In this document: positions 1 to 6,276 of the stretch, one piece after another
How the letters are laid out: the number at the start of each line of letters is the position of its first letter
How positions within the stretch are numbered: the stretch's first letter is position 1
Assembly: GCA_002684375.1 (NCBI GenBank)
Contig: NYVC01000125.1
Coordinates: 2,544 to 9,850 of the forward strand
Reading direction: 5' to 3'
Source of the DNA: Marinovum sp.
Lineage (GTDB): Bacteria > Pseudomonadota > Alphaproteobacteria > Rhodobacterales > Rhodobacteraceae
Length of the DNA: 7,307 bases
Translations under genes and position numbers: made by a program
The notes under the pieces: generated by a model
Database searches by the model: none
Told to the model about the DNA's origin: nothing
What the model saw: the letters and a program-made list of their open reading frames with translations, nothing else

Positions 1-534
1 GGCCTCAGCAACAGCGCAACATTGCGTGACAACAACCCAACCGCATTTTTGACCAATTCAATATGGAACACCCGAAGTCAGCATCAATGCTTTCAATTTG
101 GGCCGCGCGACGTCCAGGAAATTGGCAAGATCCTGCCGCAAGACCCGAATGCCCAGATTTTTGTGATCACTGGCGCATGGCTGGTACCACTATCGCATTC
201 GGATGAAAGCCTTGCTGAAATTCACGCCGAGGCTCTGCGTTTACATGCAACCGAATGGCAACATCTGGCCCTTTTGCGCGCGCCTTGCAGCAAAGCCAAA
301 GTCCACATTTGGCCATTATCTCAGATTATAGCAAACCCAAAGTTGGGGCTGCATGAAATCCTGAAAACCATGGAGCCGAACGCCAAATGCCCACCAACGG
401 TGCCGGAAATCAATCTGGACCCAACGGCATTCTCCGCCTTTGTACGCGCGCTTGAAAATCGGGGTATGCATTCCGGCCTGGCCGGAAATCTCGACAGTAA
501 GAAACCCATCATCACCGGCCCTGACGTGCCTTAA
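1..534 (+). CDS. Hypothetical protein, 5'-truncated by the window edge
   Basis: The frame is open from the first base and ends in TAA at 532-534, so this is the C-terminal 177 residues of a protein that probably starts outside the window. A TTG at 22 could be a start, but nothing resembling a ribosome binding site precedes it and the frame continues upstream. I do not recognise a family. The visible part looks like a folded soluble protein, with a hydrophobic strand (IFVITGAWLVPL), an acidic/His-rich helix (SDESLAEIHAEALRLHATEW) and a segment rich in His, Trp and Pro. There is no signal peptide or membrane segment in the visible part. It ends 25 bases before the sulfotransferase-like gene on the same strand, so the two are probably co-transcribed and may share a pathway such as surface polysaccharide modification; that link is inference. 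The N-terminal half would be needed to name it. Confidence 0.7.
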   Translation, partial: GLSNSATLRDNNPTAFLTNSIWNTRSQHQCFQFGPRDVQEIGKILPQDPNAQIFVITGAWLVPLSHSDESLAEIHAEALRLHATEWQHLALLRAPCSKAKVHIWPLSQIIANPKLGLHEILKTMEPNAKCPPTVPEINLDPTAFSAFVRALENRGMHSGLAGNLDSKKPIITGPDVP

Positions 535-543
535 AAAGAACAT

Positions 544-551
544 AAAAAAGG
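544..551 (+). promoter_or_regulatory. Ribosome binding site of the sulfotransferase-like gene
   Basis: The run AAAAAAGG lies 8 bases upstream of a GTG at 560. It supports GTG 560 as the start, rather than the in-frame ATG at 440, which would overlap the upstream gene by 95 bases, or the ATG at 599, which would cut into the first beta-strand and PAPS motif. Confidence 0.55.
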
Positions 552-559
552 TCAATTAC

Positions 560-1990
560 GTGTTACGAAAGTTTGATTATTTTATAATTTTAGCAGAGAT
601 GCGAACAGGATCGAACCTGTTGGAATCCAAACTGAACATGTTTGTTGACCTGCTCAGTGTCGGCGAGGCTTTCAACCCAAATTTCATCGGGTCGCCCAAA
701 GCCCAAAACGTGATGGGTATCAGCTTGATGGACCGCGCTCAAAACCCGATACCCCTACTGGAAAAAATCAAACAGCCCTCACAGACCATTCACGGCTTTA
801 GGTATTTCCATGATCACGACCCGCGGGTGCTTTTGCCCTGCTTGCTCGATCTGCGCTGTGCAAAAATAATCCTGACGCGCAATCCGGTCGAAAGTTACGT
901 ATCGTGGAAAATAGCCCACCAAACCGGCCAATGGAAATTACAAAATATCAATCGCCGAAAAGAAGCTTCAAAAATTGTCTTCGACGCAAAAGAATTTTTA
1001 GAATATCTCACCCGGATTCAGAACTTCAGTCTTTATTTAAACACCCGATTGCAAACCACCGGGCAAGCTGCCTTTCAATTGAATTATGAGGATTTACAGA
1101 ATCAGGACGTAATCAACGGGACGGCCCATTTTCTTGGCAGCACCGGTAAGATAGAAGCCGTCAAAACAAAACTCTTGCCACAGAACCCCGTCGCGTTGTC
1201 AGAGAAGGTTGAAAATTTTCCGAAAATGCAAGCAGATCTGGCTCAAATAGATCGCTTCAATCTTGCAAAGGTGCCTGATTTCGAACCACGCCGCAGACCC
1301 ACCGTTTCGCATTATATAGCCACACCTAGAGGCGCGTTGCTGTTTATGCCAGTCCGTTCAGGCCCCTTGGAGATGATCAGGCAATGGCTTGCGGCGTTAG
1401 AAGAGGTCGATCCCTCTGGGCTGTTGACAGATTTTGAGCCCGCGGCGCTTAAAGCCTGGCAGCAAACCCATTCAGGCCATAGGAGTTTTACCGTAATCCG
1501 GCATCCGGTCGCACGGGCGCATCACGTATTTTGCACCCGAATTCTATCAACCGAACCCCATCAATTCAGCCGTATACGCAACATATTAGGGCGATTTTTT
1601 CACATTAAGTTACCAGAAAATGCAAATGATATCTCCTATGACCTCGTGGCACACCGTGCCGCATTTATGCAGTTTTTACAGTTTCTGAATGCCAACCTGT
1701 CGAACCAGACCAATATCCGTATCGACCCAAACTGGGCGTCACAAAACCAAATACTAAGGGCCATGGCCTATAATGCGCATCCCGATATGATCATTCGCGA
1801 GAACGAAATGGATATCTATTTACAGGCACTGGCCCTGCAAACCGGCTATAGCTCGGTTGCCAAGGTCCCAGCAGAACCAAGCCACACACCTTTCACTCTG
1901 GACGAAGTCTATGACGACCAGATAGAGGACCTTGCCCAATCCGCCTATTCAACAGACTATACGACCTTCGGCTTTGGTAGGTTCAAATAA
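560..1990 (+). CDS. NodH-like protein with two tandem sulfotransferase-like domains
   Basis: This 476-residue protein (GTG start) looks like a PAPS-dependent sulfotransferase of the NodH/Sulfotransfer_2 kind, which move sulfate from PAPS to a carbohydrate or similar acceptor. Half 1 (about residues 1-240) has a beta-strand followed by AEMRTGSNLLESKL (12-25), matching the 5'-phosphosulfate loop. It also has ILTRNPVESYVSWKIA (104-119), matching the 3'-phosphate motif with R107, P109, S112 and S115. Half 2 (about 250-476) repeats the plan in weaker form: LFMPVRSGPLEMIRQWL (261-277), then VIRHPVARAHHVF (312-324), where the usual serine is H322. A DPNWASQNQIL segment follows (389-399), and the end, DYTTFGFGRF, resembles the common C-terminus of such enzymes. 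There is no signal peptide, so it is probably cytoplasmic. The acceptor is unknown. It probably shares a transcript with the gene ending at 534. Base composition appears more AT-rich than in the housekeeping genes to the right, judged by eye. The family call is fairly sure, the substrate is not. Confidence 0.8.
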   Translation: MLRKFDYFIILAEMRTGSNLLESKLNMFVDLLSVGEAFNPNFIGSPKAQNVMGISLMDRAQNPIPLLEKIKQPSQTIHGFRYFHDHDPRVLLPCLLDLRCAKIILTRNPVESYVSWKIAHQTGQWKLQNINRRKEASKIVFDAKEFLEYLTRIQNFSLYLNTRLQTTGQAAFQLNYEDLQNQDVINGTAHFLGSTGKIEAVKTKLLPQNPVALSEKVENFPKMQADLAQIDRFNLAKVPDFEPRRRPTVSHYIATPRGALLFMPVRSGPLEMIRQWLAALEEVDPSGLLTDFEPAALKAWQQTHSGHRSFTVIRHPVARAHHVFCTRILSTEPHQFSRIRNILGRFFHIKLPENANDISYDLVAHRAAFMQFLQFLNANLSNQTNIRIDPNWASQNQILRAMAYNAHPDMIIRENEMDIYLQALALQTGYSSVAKVPAEPSHTPFTLDEVYDDQIEDLAQSAYSTDYTTFGFGRFK

Positions 1991-2085
1991 CCATCAAACC
2001 GGTGTCCCGAAAGACGCAATCAGCTTCCCAAAATGAAAGCCCCACGGCCTGTCCAGCTTCGGCCTGGCGGTTGAAATTGCTCGGT

Positions 2086-2550
2086 CTAAGCCGCTCTGTC
2101 GCGTTCAAGTTCAGTGAGAATTGTATAAATTTTTGCAGCATCAGGATTGGCACGCAGCTTGGCACAAATTGACGGCTCGCGCAAAGTACGCGACACCAGT
2201 GCAAGAGCTTTGAGATGCTCAACACCGGCAGCTTCAGGCGCAAACAAACAAAATACCACGTCCACAGGTTGACGATCTACCGCCCCAAAATCAATTGGCT
2301 TTTCCAAGAGCATAAACACACCAGAAACTGCCGATAGATCTCGTATACGGGCATGGGGTAAAGCCACGCCCTGCCCGACCCCGGTTGACCCGAGGCCCTC
2401 TCGCTCAAGCAGCGCCTGCAAAGCACTGTCAGACTCGATCCCGTAAATGGTTTCTGTATGCTCGGCCAGATTTTGCATCAAGCGCTTCTTGCTCGATACA
2501 TTGGCGATTACTTTTACGGCCTCTGGCTTTATTAAGTCGAAAAGATTCAT
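2086..2550 (-). CDS. ptsN: Nitrogen-PTS regulatory protein EIIA(Ntr)
   Basis: The 154-residue product matches PtsN (163 residues in E. coli), the last phosphoryl acceptor of the nitrogen-related phosphotransferase chain (PtsP to NPr to PtsN). It acts as a cytoplasmic regulator rather than a sugar importer, linking nitrogen/carbon status to potassium transport and stress responses in the species studied. The PTS EIIA type-2 fold covers nearly the whole chain. The motif GVGQGVALPHARI (57-69) carries the phosphorylated histidine, H66. A second conserved segment, VEHLKALALVSRTL (110-123), includes H112. The start is ATG 2550 with AGGA close upstream. It lies 46 bases after hpf on the same strand and is probably co-transcribed with it. 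The hpf-ptsN pair is widely conserved in proteobacteria. No rapZ or npr follows; the opposite-strand sulfotransferase-like gene ends 95 bases away. Confidence 0.95.
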   Translation of the reverse strand: MNLFDLIKPEAVKVIANVSSKKRLMQNLAEHTETIYGIESDSALQALLEREGLGSTGVGQGVALPHARIRDLSAVSGVFMLLEKPIDFGAVDRQPVDVVFCLFAPEAAGVEHLKALALVSRTLREPSICAKLRANPDAAKIYTILTELERDRAA

Positions 2551-2596
2551 AAATCCTGCTTTTTCTCAATCAAAGGGGATCAATCAACGCATTGCC

Positions 2597-3172
2597 TCAT
2601 GTCACGGTCTGCGGCTCAATCCATCCAATATTGCCATCATCGCGTCGATAGACGACATTAATGCCTTTGCTTCCCTCGTTTTGAAACACCAAAACTGGCG
2701 CCCCTGCTAATTCCATCTGCATCACGGCTTCGCCAACCGACAAGTTTTGTATTCCAGTCGCTGTCTCGGCAATAATAACGGGTGCTAGGCTGTCTGGCTC
2801 TGATTCTTCCGACTGGCCCGCAGATTCAAGGATATACTGGGACGCCCCAAAAAGTGCAACAGGTTCAACTCGCTCTTTGTGGTGATCTTTCAGCCGCCGT
2901 TTGTACCGGCGCAGCTGCTTCTCCATTTTTTCGCCACAATTGTCGAAGGCCGCATAAATCTCAACCGCGCGGGCTTTCGCCTGTGCCGTCAGACCCGTTG
3001 ATAAATGAACCGTCGCCTCACAGACAAATTCATGCGCATCTTTCGAAAAACTGATGGTCGCGCCAACGGGACGCTCAGCATATTTTTGAATAATAACATT
3101 CAGCTCGTTGCGAACATGGTTCTGCAGGGCTTCGCCAATATCAATTTGCTGGCCACTAATTTGATAGCGCAT
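2597..3172 (-). CDS. hpf: Ribosome hibernation-promoting factor, long form
   Basis: The 191-residue product is a long-form HPF (S30AE/RaiA family), a cytoplasmic protein that binds the 30S decoding region and inactivates ribosomes in stationary phase or stress. Residues 1-100 form the S30AE domain, starting MRYQISGQQIDIG and ending in a basic helix (KQLRRYKRRLKDHH, 85-98) that would contact rRNA. Residues about 105-130 are an acidic, Ser/Glu-rich linker. Residues about 131-189 are the C-terminal dimerisation domain, with the family's PVLVFQNEG and INVVYRRDDGNIGWIEPQ segments. In other species the long form pairs 70S ribosomes into 100S particles without RMF; E. coli has the short form plus RMF. 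The start is ATG 3172 with AAGGAG 5 bases upstream. It is the first gene of the hpf-ptsN pair, following a 250-base intergenic region from which it is probably separately transcribed. Confidence 0.95.
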   Translation of the reverse strand: MRYQISGQQIDIGEALQNHVRNELNVIIQKYAERPVGATISFSKDAHEFVCEATVHLSTGLTAQAKARAVEIYAAFDNCGEKMEKQLRRYKRRLKDHHKERVEPVALFGASQYILESAGQSEESEPDSLAPVIIAETATGIQNLSVGEAVMQMELAGAPVLVFQNEGSKGINVVYRRDDGNIGWIEPQTVT

Positions 3173-3177
3173 TTGGA

Positions 3178-3183
3178 CTCCTT
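3178..3183 (-). promoter_or_regulatory. Strong Shine-Dalgarno of hpf
   Basis: AAGGAG on the minus strand ends 5 bases before ATG 3172 and fixes the hpf start. Confidence 0.8.
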
Positions 3184-3189
3184 AATGTT

Positions 3190-3218
3190 ATTTTATAATA
3201 GTAGGTACCACACACCAA
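3190..3218 (-). promoter_or_regulatory. Possible start-proximal promoter of hpf
   Basis: On the minus strand TTGGTG (3218-3213) and TAAAAT (3195-3190) are separated by 17 bases, like -35 and -10 boxes (3/6 and 5/6 matches to the sigma-70 consensus). Transcription would start near 3183, at the Shine-Dalgarno itself, leaving almost no leader. That makes it a weak candidate compared with the one at 3344-3371. Confidence 0.2.
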
Positions 3219-3268
3219 TCATAATTAGGGACGATGAAGCAGCACAAAAAGAGATGAATAGTATTTTC

Positions 3269-3290
3269 GGCTCGCATGCGACCGCGTGCC
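3269..3290. repeat. GC-rich hairpin in the hpf leader region
   Basis: GGCTCGC (3269-3275) pairs with GCGTGCC (3284-3290) across an 8-base loop, with one T-T mismatch. On the plus strand it is followed by ATTTTT, giving the shape of an intrinsic terminator in that direction. On the minus strand it would fold in the hpf leader without a following U-run. No plus-strand gene lies just upstream, so its role is unclear. Confidence 0.4.
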
Positions 3291-3320
3291 ATTTTTAAAA
3301 GCACCGCAACCCAAGCACGC

Positions 3321-3373
3321 TGTTCGAAACACACCATACGTCCATCATGCCTTTGAGGGTGTGTTTGTCAACA
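3321..3373. repeat. 9-bp perfect inverted repeat around a candidate promoter
   Basis: AAACACACC (3327-3335) and GGTGTGTTT (3358-3366) are exact reverse complements separated by 22 bases. After a small internal loop (2 and 3 bases), TGTT (3321-3324) and AACA (3370-3373) extend the pairing. A related ACACACC occurs at 3210-3216. The right arm touches the candidate -35 box and the centre contains the candidate -10 box. It could be an operator, or an RNA stem in read-through transcripts from lptB. Confidence 0.5.
3344..3371 (-). promoter_or_regulatory. Candidate sigma-70 promoter for hpf-ptsN
   Basis: On the minus strand a perfect TTGACA (3371-3366) is followed after 16 bases by CATGAT (3349-3344), a 4/6 match to TATAAT. 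Transcription would start near 3337, giving a leader of about 165 bases that contains the hairpin at 3269-3290. The perfect -35 box and the position in the only sizeable gap upstream of hpf support it; the -10 box is weak. Confidence 0.4.
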
Positions 3374-3398
3374 AAAGCCTCGCCAAAAAAAGGGGGGC
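3373..3398 (-). terminator. Weak terminator-like element downstream of lptB
   Basis: On the minus strand GCCCCCC, T7 and GGCGAGGC are followed by TTTT. The arms pair imperfectly (three outer G-C pairs, then alternating mismatches). It lies about 25 bases after the lptB stop, where an operon terminator would be expected, but the stem is poor and the call tentative. Confidence 0.25.
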
Positions 3399-3422
3399 AA
3401 ACAGATCAGAACAGAGTTTAAA

Positions 3423-4178
3423 TTAAATATTGAAATTGTCGCCAAGATAAACGCGGCGCACATTTTCATTTTGTACCACATCTCTAGGGGACCCCGACAT
3501 CAACATCGCCCCCTCGTGAAGAATATAAGCCCGGTCGACAATCTCCAATGTTTCTCGAACATTGTGGTCGGTAATCAGCACCCCGATGCCCCGGGTTTTC
3601 AGCTCAGTCACCAGATTTCTGATATCACCAACTGAAATTGGATCGACCCCTGCAAAGGGTTCATCAAGCAAAAGATAGCGCGGATTTGCTGCGAGACAGC
3701 GGGCAATTTCCACCCGACGTCGTTCCCCACCAGACAAAGCCAGAGCCGGCGCGCGGCGCAGATGCTCAATGGAAAAATCTGACAACAACTCTTCTAGTCG
3801 CTCGCGCCTCTTGTGTCCGTCCTTCACCGAAATATCCAAAATGGCCAAGATATTATCCTCGACACTCAGCCCGCGGAAAATAGACATTTCCTGAGGCAAA
3901 TAGCCAATACCAAGTCTTGCCCGGCGATACATTGGCAAGTCAGTTACGTCTTGCCCGTCGATAATAACCTGACCAGCTTCCGGGAGAATCAACCCGGCGA
4001 TTGCATAGAAACTGGTGGTCTTGCCCGATCCGTTAGGACCTAGGAGCCCCACCACTTCACCCCGCGCTAAATCCAGAGTTACATCCCGGATAATCAAGCG
4101 ATTTTTATAGCTTTTACGCAGGTTTACGACCTTCAGGCCGGCATTGGCATTCTCTGCAACCAGCGCCGGAGCCGTCAT
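3423..4178 (-). CDS. lptB: LPS export ABC transporter ATP-binding protein LptB
   Basis: The 251-residue product is the cytoplasmic ATPase of LptB2FGC, which extracts LPS from the inner membrane and pushes it along the Lpt bridge. All ABC motifs are intact: Walker A GPNGSGKTT (47-55), Q-loop Q96 in YLPQEMSIFRGLSVEDN, signature LSGGERRR (148-155), Walker B YLLLDE (168-173, catalytic E173), and H-loop H205 in ITDHNVRE. The segment around the Q-loop and the LLDEPFAGVDP stretch are typical of LptB rather than of amino-acid (LivF/LivG-type) ATPases. It is slightly longer than E. coli LptB (241 residues), with about 12 extra N-terminal residues (MTAPALVAENANAG). ATG 4178 overlaps the lptA stop as ATGA, so translational coupling is likely. 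lptF and lptG are not in the window. It is the last gene of the rnd-kdsD-lptCAB run. Confidence 0.97.
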   Translation of the reverse strand: MTAPALVAENANAGLKVVNLRKSYKNRLIIRDVTLDLARGEVVGLLGPNGSGKTTSFYAIAGLILPEAGQVIIDGQDVTDLPMYRRARLGIGYLPQEMSIFRGLSVEDNILAILDISVKDGHKRRERLEELLSDFSIEHLRRAPALALSGGERRRVEIARCLAANPRYLLLDEPFAGVDPISVGDIRNLVTELKTRGIGVLITDHNVRETLEIVDRAYILHEGAMLMSGSPRDVVQNENVRRVYLGDNFNI

Positions 4179-4699
4179 GATTTGCTTTTGGGTTGCAACA
4201 CCGTTTTCACCCTGCCAATCATCTGTGCAGATCCATCCTCAAGGTCAATGCGCATCTGCTGTGCTGAAAGAGCGAAATTACCCTGCATCAAAAGCACATT
4301 ACCCGACATCAAAACTGTACGAGATAGTACATCGTATTCGGCGCCATCTGCCTCGGCAGCCTCGGCGCCACTTACCAGCACCACGCCGTCGCTGGCATTA
4401 ATCGTCGCGATCATCGACGTATCATTGTCATAGCTAACCAGTACCTTCGCGGCCGACAGCCGCAGCGCGCCCTGAGTGATCAGCACATCACCCGAAAAAA
4501 CCACCGTTCCATCACTTTGGTTGACCTCAAGAGATTCAGAGGTAATTTCAATCGGCGCATCTGCGGCGACGTCTTTTCCTCCAAAGGCGAGACTTGCGTT
4601 TTCCGCCAATGTAATCAACGGAACCAACAGAAAAAACATACCTGAAATAAATATCTTGCAAGCCCGTTGCACCGTCTCAACCCTATTCGGTTTGTCCAT
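4175..4699 (-). CDS. lptA: Periplasmic LPS transport protein LptA
   Basis: The 174-residue product is a LptA/OstA-type protein, which polymerises between LptC and LptD to form the periplasmic groove for LPS. A long n-region (MDKPNRVETVQRACK) is followed by a hydrophobic stretch (about 16-31), and TLA|ENA offers a signal-peptidase I site after A32. The mature part holds the OstA-like beta-jellyroll from about residue 48, opening APIEITSESLEVNQSDGTVV and continuing with FSGDVLITQGALRLSA; repeating GNV/GDV strands follow (FSGDVL, MSGNVLLMQGNFALSA). The start at ATG 4699 overlaps the lptC stop by 17 bases and has no good Shine-Dalgarno, which suggests coupled translation. The next internal Met (M21) would destroy the signal peptide. 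It overlaps lptB by 4 bases. Confidence 0.93.
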   Translation of the reverse strand: MDKPNRVETVQRACKIFISGMFFLLVPLITLAENASLAFGGKDVAADAPIEITSESLEVNQSDGTVVFSGDVLITQGALRLSAAKVLVSYDNDTSMIATINASDGVVLVSGAEAAEADGAEYDVLSRTVLMSGNVLLMQGNFALSAQQMRIDLEDGSAQMIGRVKTVLQPKSKS

Positions 4700-5288
4700 T
4701 TGTTAGAATCACACCATTTGTGAAAAGTAAATGCAAGGTTTTATCTTTATTTCCGGAAGTCAAAATCATTTTCCCCGCCTGAAAACTGCCGGCAGGCCCT
4801 GAACCGCGCACCTCGCCCTCTGTCTCAATGTACAGAGTATTCAGTGCCGAAGACAATGTCTCGGTTTCAATTGTATATCCGCTAGAACTATTTACCGAAA
4901 CGCCCCCCGCCAATTGCACCCGATCAGCCCCCGCATCAAGGACACCACTTTGCGAAGACATAATGACCAGAGTCTCGGCTTTGGTTTTGATTTGCATCGT
5001 CACATTATCTGCAGAAAGACGGCCCAAGTCACCACCATCGCGACGGGCCGCATCAGCCGATAGCGTCAAGCTTAACCCATTTTCAGTTGTCCCGACGAAA
5101 TAGGGCCCTGTGATCTGCTGCTCTCTGATCCGCTCTTGCAGAGCAAGATCAAAAAACGGCAAAGATGTCAGTGGGGTACGGGCGCGGGAAAACAAAAACA
5201 ATGTCGACAGCAGTCCAAGCGCAATCAACGGCAAGATGACTTTTAACCATGTAACCACCCCCGAATAGGTGTTTGGAAGCCTGACCAT
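4683..5288 (-). CDS. lptC: LPS export inner-membrane anchored protein LptC
   Basis: The 201-residue product matches LptC, a bitopic inner-membrane protein that receives LPS from LptB2FG and hands it to LptA. A single membrane segment lies at about 15-33 (LKVILPLIALGLLSTLFLF) after a short cytoplasmic N-terminus, followed by SRARTPL. The rest is a periplasmic beta-rich domain, with GPYFVGTTENGLSLTLSADAA typical of the family's first strands and a LAGGVSVNSSSGYTIETE segment. LptC is poorly conserved, so position between kdsD and lptA is important support. The start is ATG 5288, 3 bases after the kdsD stop, with GGGTGA just upstream inside kdsD. The end overlaps lptA by 17 bases. Confidence 0.92.
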   Translation of the reverse strand: MVRLPNTYSGVVTWLKVILPLIALGLLSTLFLFSRARTPLTSLPFFDLALQERIREQQITGPYFVGTTENGLSLTLSADAARRDGGDLGRLSADNVTMQIKTKAETLVIMSSQSGVLDAGADRVQLAGGVSVNSSSGYTIETETLSSALNTLYIETEGEVRGSGPAGSFQAGKMILTSGNKDKTLHLLFTNGVILTNGQTE

Positions 5289-5291
5289 GTT

Positions 5292-6260
5292 TCACCCAAG
5301 CCCAGCGCGAAGGCAATCATGAATGTGCAACACGCCAACAGGTCCCACCGCCTGCGCAGGATCAAGCACAAACAAACAGGTGATTTTGCGCGCGTTCATT
5401 TGCGACAGCGCCTCTTCTGCCAAGGCCAAAGGTTGAATTGTCGAGGGGTTAGGCGTCATCACCTCACCCGCCCGATACTCGAGCAGACCTTCCATATGCC
5501 GTCGCAGATCGCCGTCAGTGATAATTCCGACCAAGCGACTGTGATCATCCACAACCCCAACCACCCCAAAGGCTTTTTGGCTAATTTCAAGCAAGACCTG
5601 CGGCATCTTACTGGATGTCGCCACAAGTGGCATCTCAGCACCCGCATGCATCAGATCGTTCACCGTCACCAGACGGGCGCCCAATTTACCTCCGGGATGA
5701 AAATCGTGAAACCGCGCCGGCGTGAAATTGCGGTGCCGCATCAGAGCAACCGCCAAAGCATCGCCCAGCGCAAGGGTCATCGTGGTGCTGCTTGTCGGCA
5801 CAATGCCGGTGCCACAGGCCTCGGCAACCTCAGGCAAGACCAGGCCGACATCTGATTGCTTGATCAGCGTCGAGCCAGCTTTGCTGGCAACACCGATCAT
5901 TGGAATTTGGAACCGCCGCGTATAGGCAATTATATCGCTCAACTCGGGCGTCTCACCGGAATTGGACAGCACCAGAACCACATCGCCCTGCGCCAGCATA
6001 CCAAGATCACCATGGCTCGCCTCAGCGGGGTGCACGAAATGTGCTGGCGTGCCGGTACTGGCAAAAGTGGCGGCTATCTTGCGTCCGATATGGCCAGATT
6101 TCCCCATGCCGCTGACAATGACCCGGCCCTTGGCATTCAAAAGCAAGTTCGCCGCCTGCGACAGGCTGTCATCCAGCACGCGCTCCAGCCTGTCCAGCGC
6201 AGCGGCCTCGGCGCGGATGACCCGCTTGGCGGTGTCCAGAAATGTCTGCTGTTCAGTCAT
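5292..6260 (-). CDS. kdsD: D-arabinose-5-phosphate isomerase (KpsF/GutQ family)
   Basis: The 322-residue product (E. coli KdsD has 328) interconverts ribulose-5-phosphate and arabinose-5-phosphate, the first step to Kdo of the LPS inner core. The SIS domain covers about residues 35-175, with VSGMGKSGHIGRKIAATFAS (49-68), HPAEASHGDLG (77-87), the SNSGET phosphosugar motif (99-104) and TSSTTMTLALGDALA (156-170). DFHPGGKLG (186-194) is a family hallmark. Two CBS domains follow, about 205-258 (ending DGDLRRH) and 268-320 (starting VMTPNPSTI). ATG 6260 was chosen because the protein then opens MTEQQTFLDTAKRVI and GGTGGA lies 9 bases upstream. A longer frame from 6386 would overlap rnd. It lies 16 bases after rnd and 3 before lptC. 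The kdsC phosphatase gene, adjacent in E. coli, is absent. Assignment as KdsD rather than a capsule KpsF or GutQ rests on the lpt context. Confidence 0.94.
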   Translation of the reverse strand: MTEQQTFLDTAKRVIRAEAAALDRLERVLDDSLSQAANLLLNAKGRVIVSGMGKSGHIGRKIAATFASTGTPAHFVHPAEASHGDLGMLAQGDVVLVLSNSGETPELSDIIAYTRRFQIPMIGVASKAGSTLIKQSDVGLVLPEVAEACGTGIVPTSSTTMTLALGDALAVALMRHRNFTPARFHDFHPGGKLGARLVTVNDLMHAGAEMPLVATSSKMPQVLLEISQKAFGVVGVVDDHSRLVGIITDGDLRRHMEGLLEYRAGEVMTPNPSTIQPLALAEEALSQMNARKITCLFVLDPAQAVGPVGVLHIHDCLRAGLG

Positions 6261-6276
6261 CTCCGCTGATCCACCA

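Noticed and set aside
440..559. Upstream ATG at 440 as start of the sulfotransferase-like gene
   Set aside because: It would overlap the preceding gene by 95 bases. GTG 560 has a ribosome binding site and places the first beta-strand at the N-terminus, as in the family.
1991..2085. Bidirectional terminator between the sulfotransferase-like gene and ptsN
   Set aside because: Only 4-base stems (GGCC/GGCC and CCAG/CTGG) without a following T-run are visible.
3182..3196. CtrA-like TTAA-N7-TTAT
   Set aside because: One mismatch in a low-complexity AT-rich stretch overlapping the hpf ribosome binding site; not persuasive.
3278..3291. Sigma-54-like TGGCACG on the minus strand
   Set aside because: The GG and GC pairs are 9 rather than 10 bases apart and the TTGC part is not matched; the bases are better explained by the hairpin.
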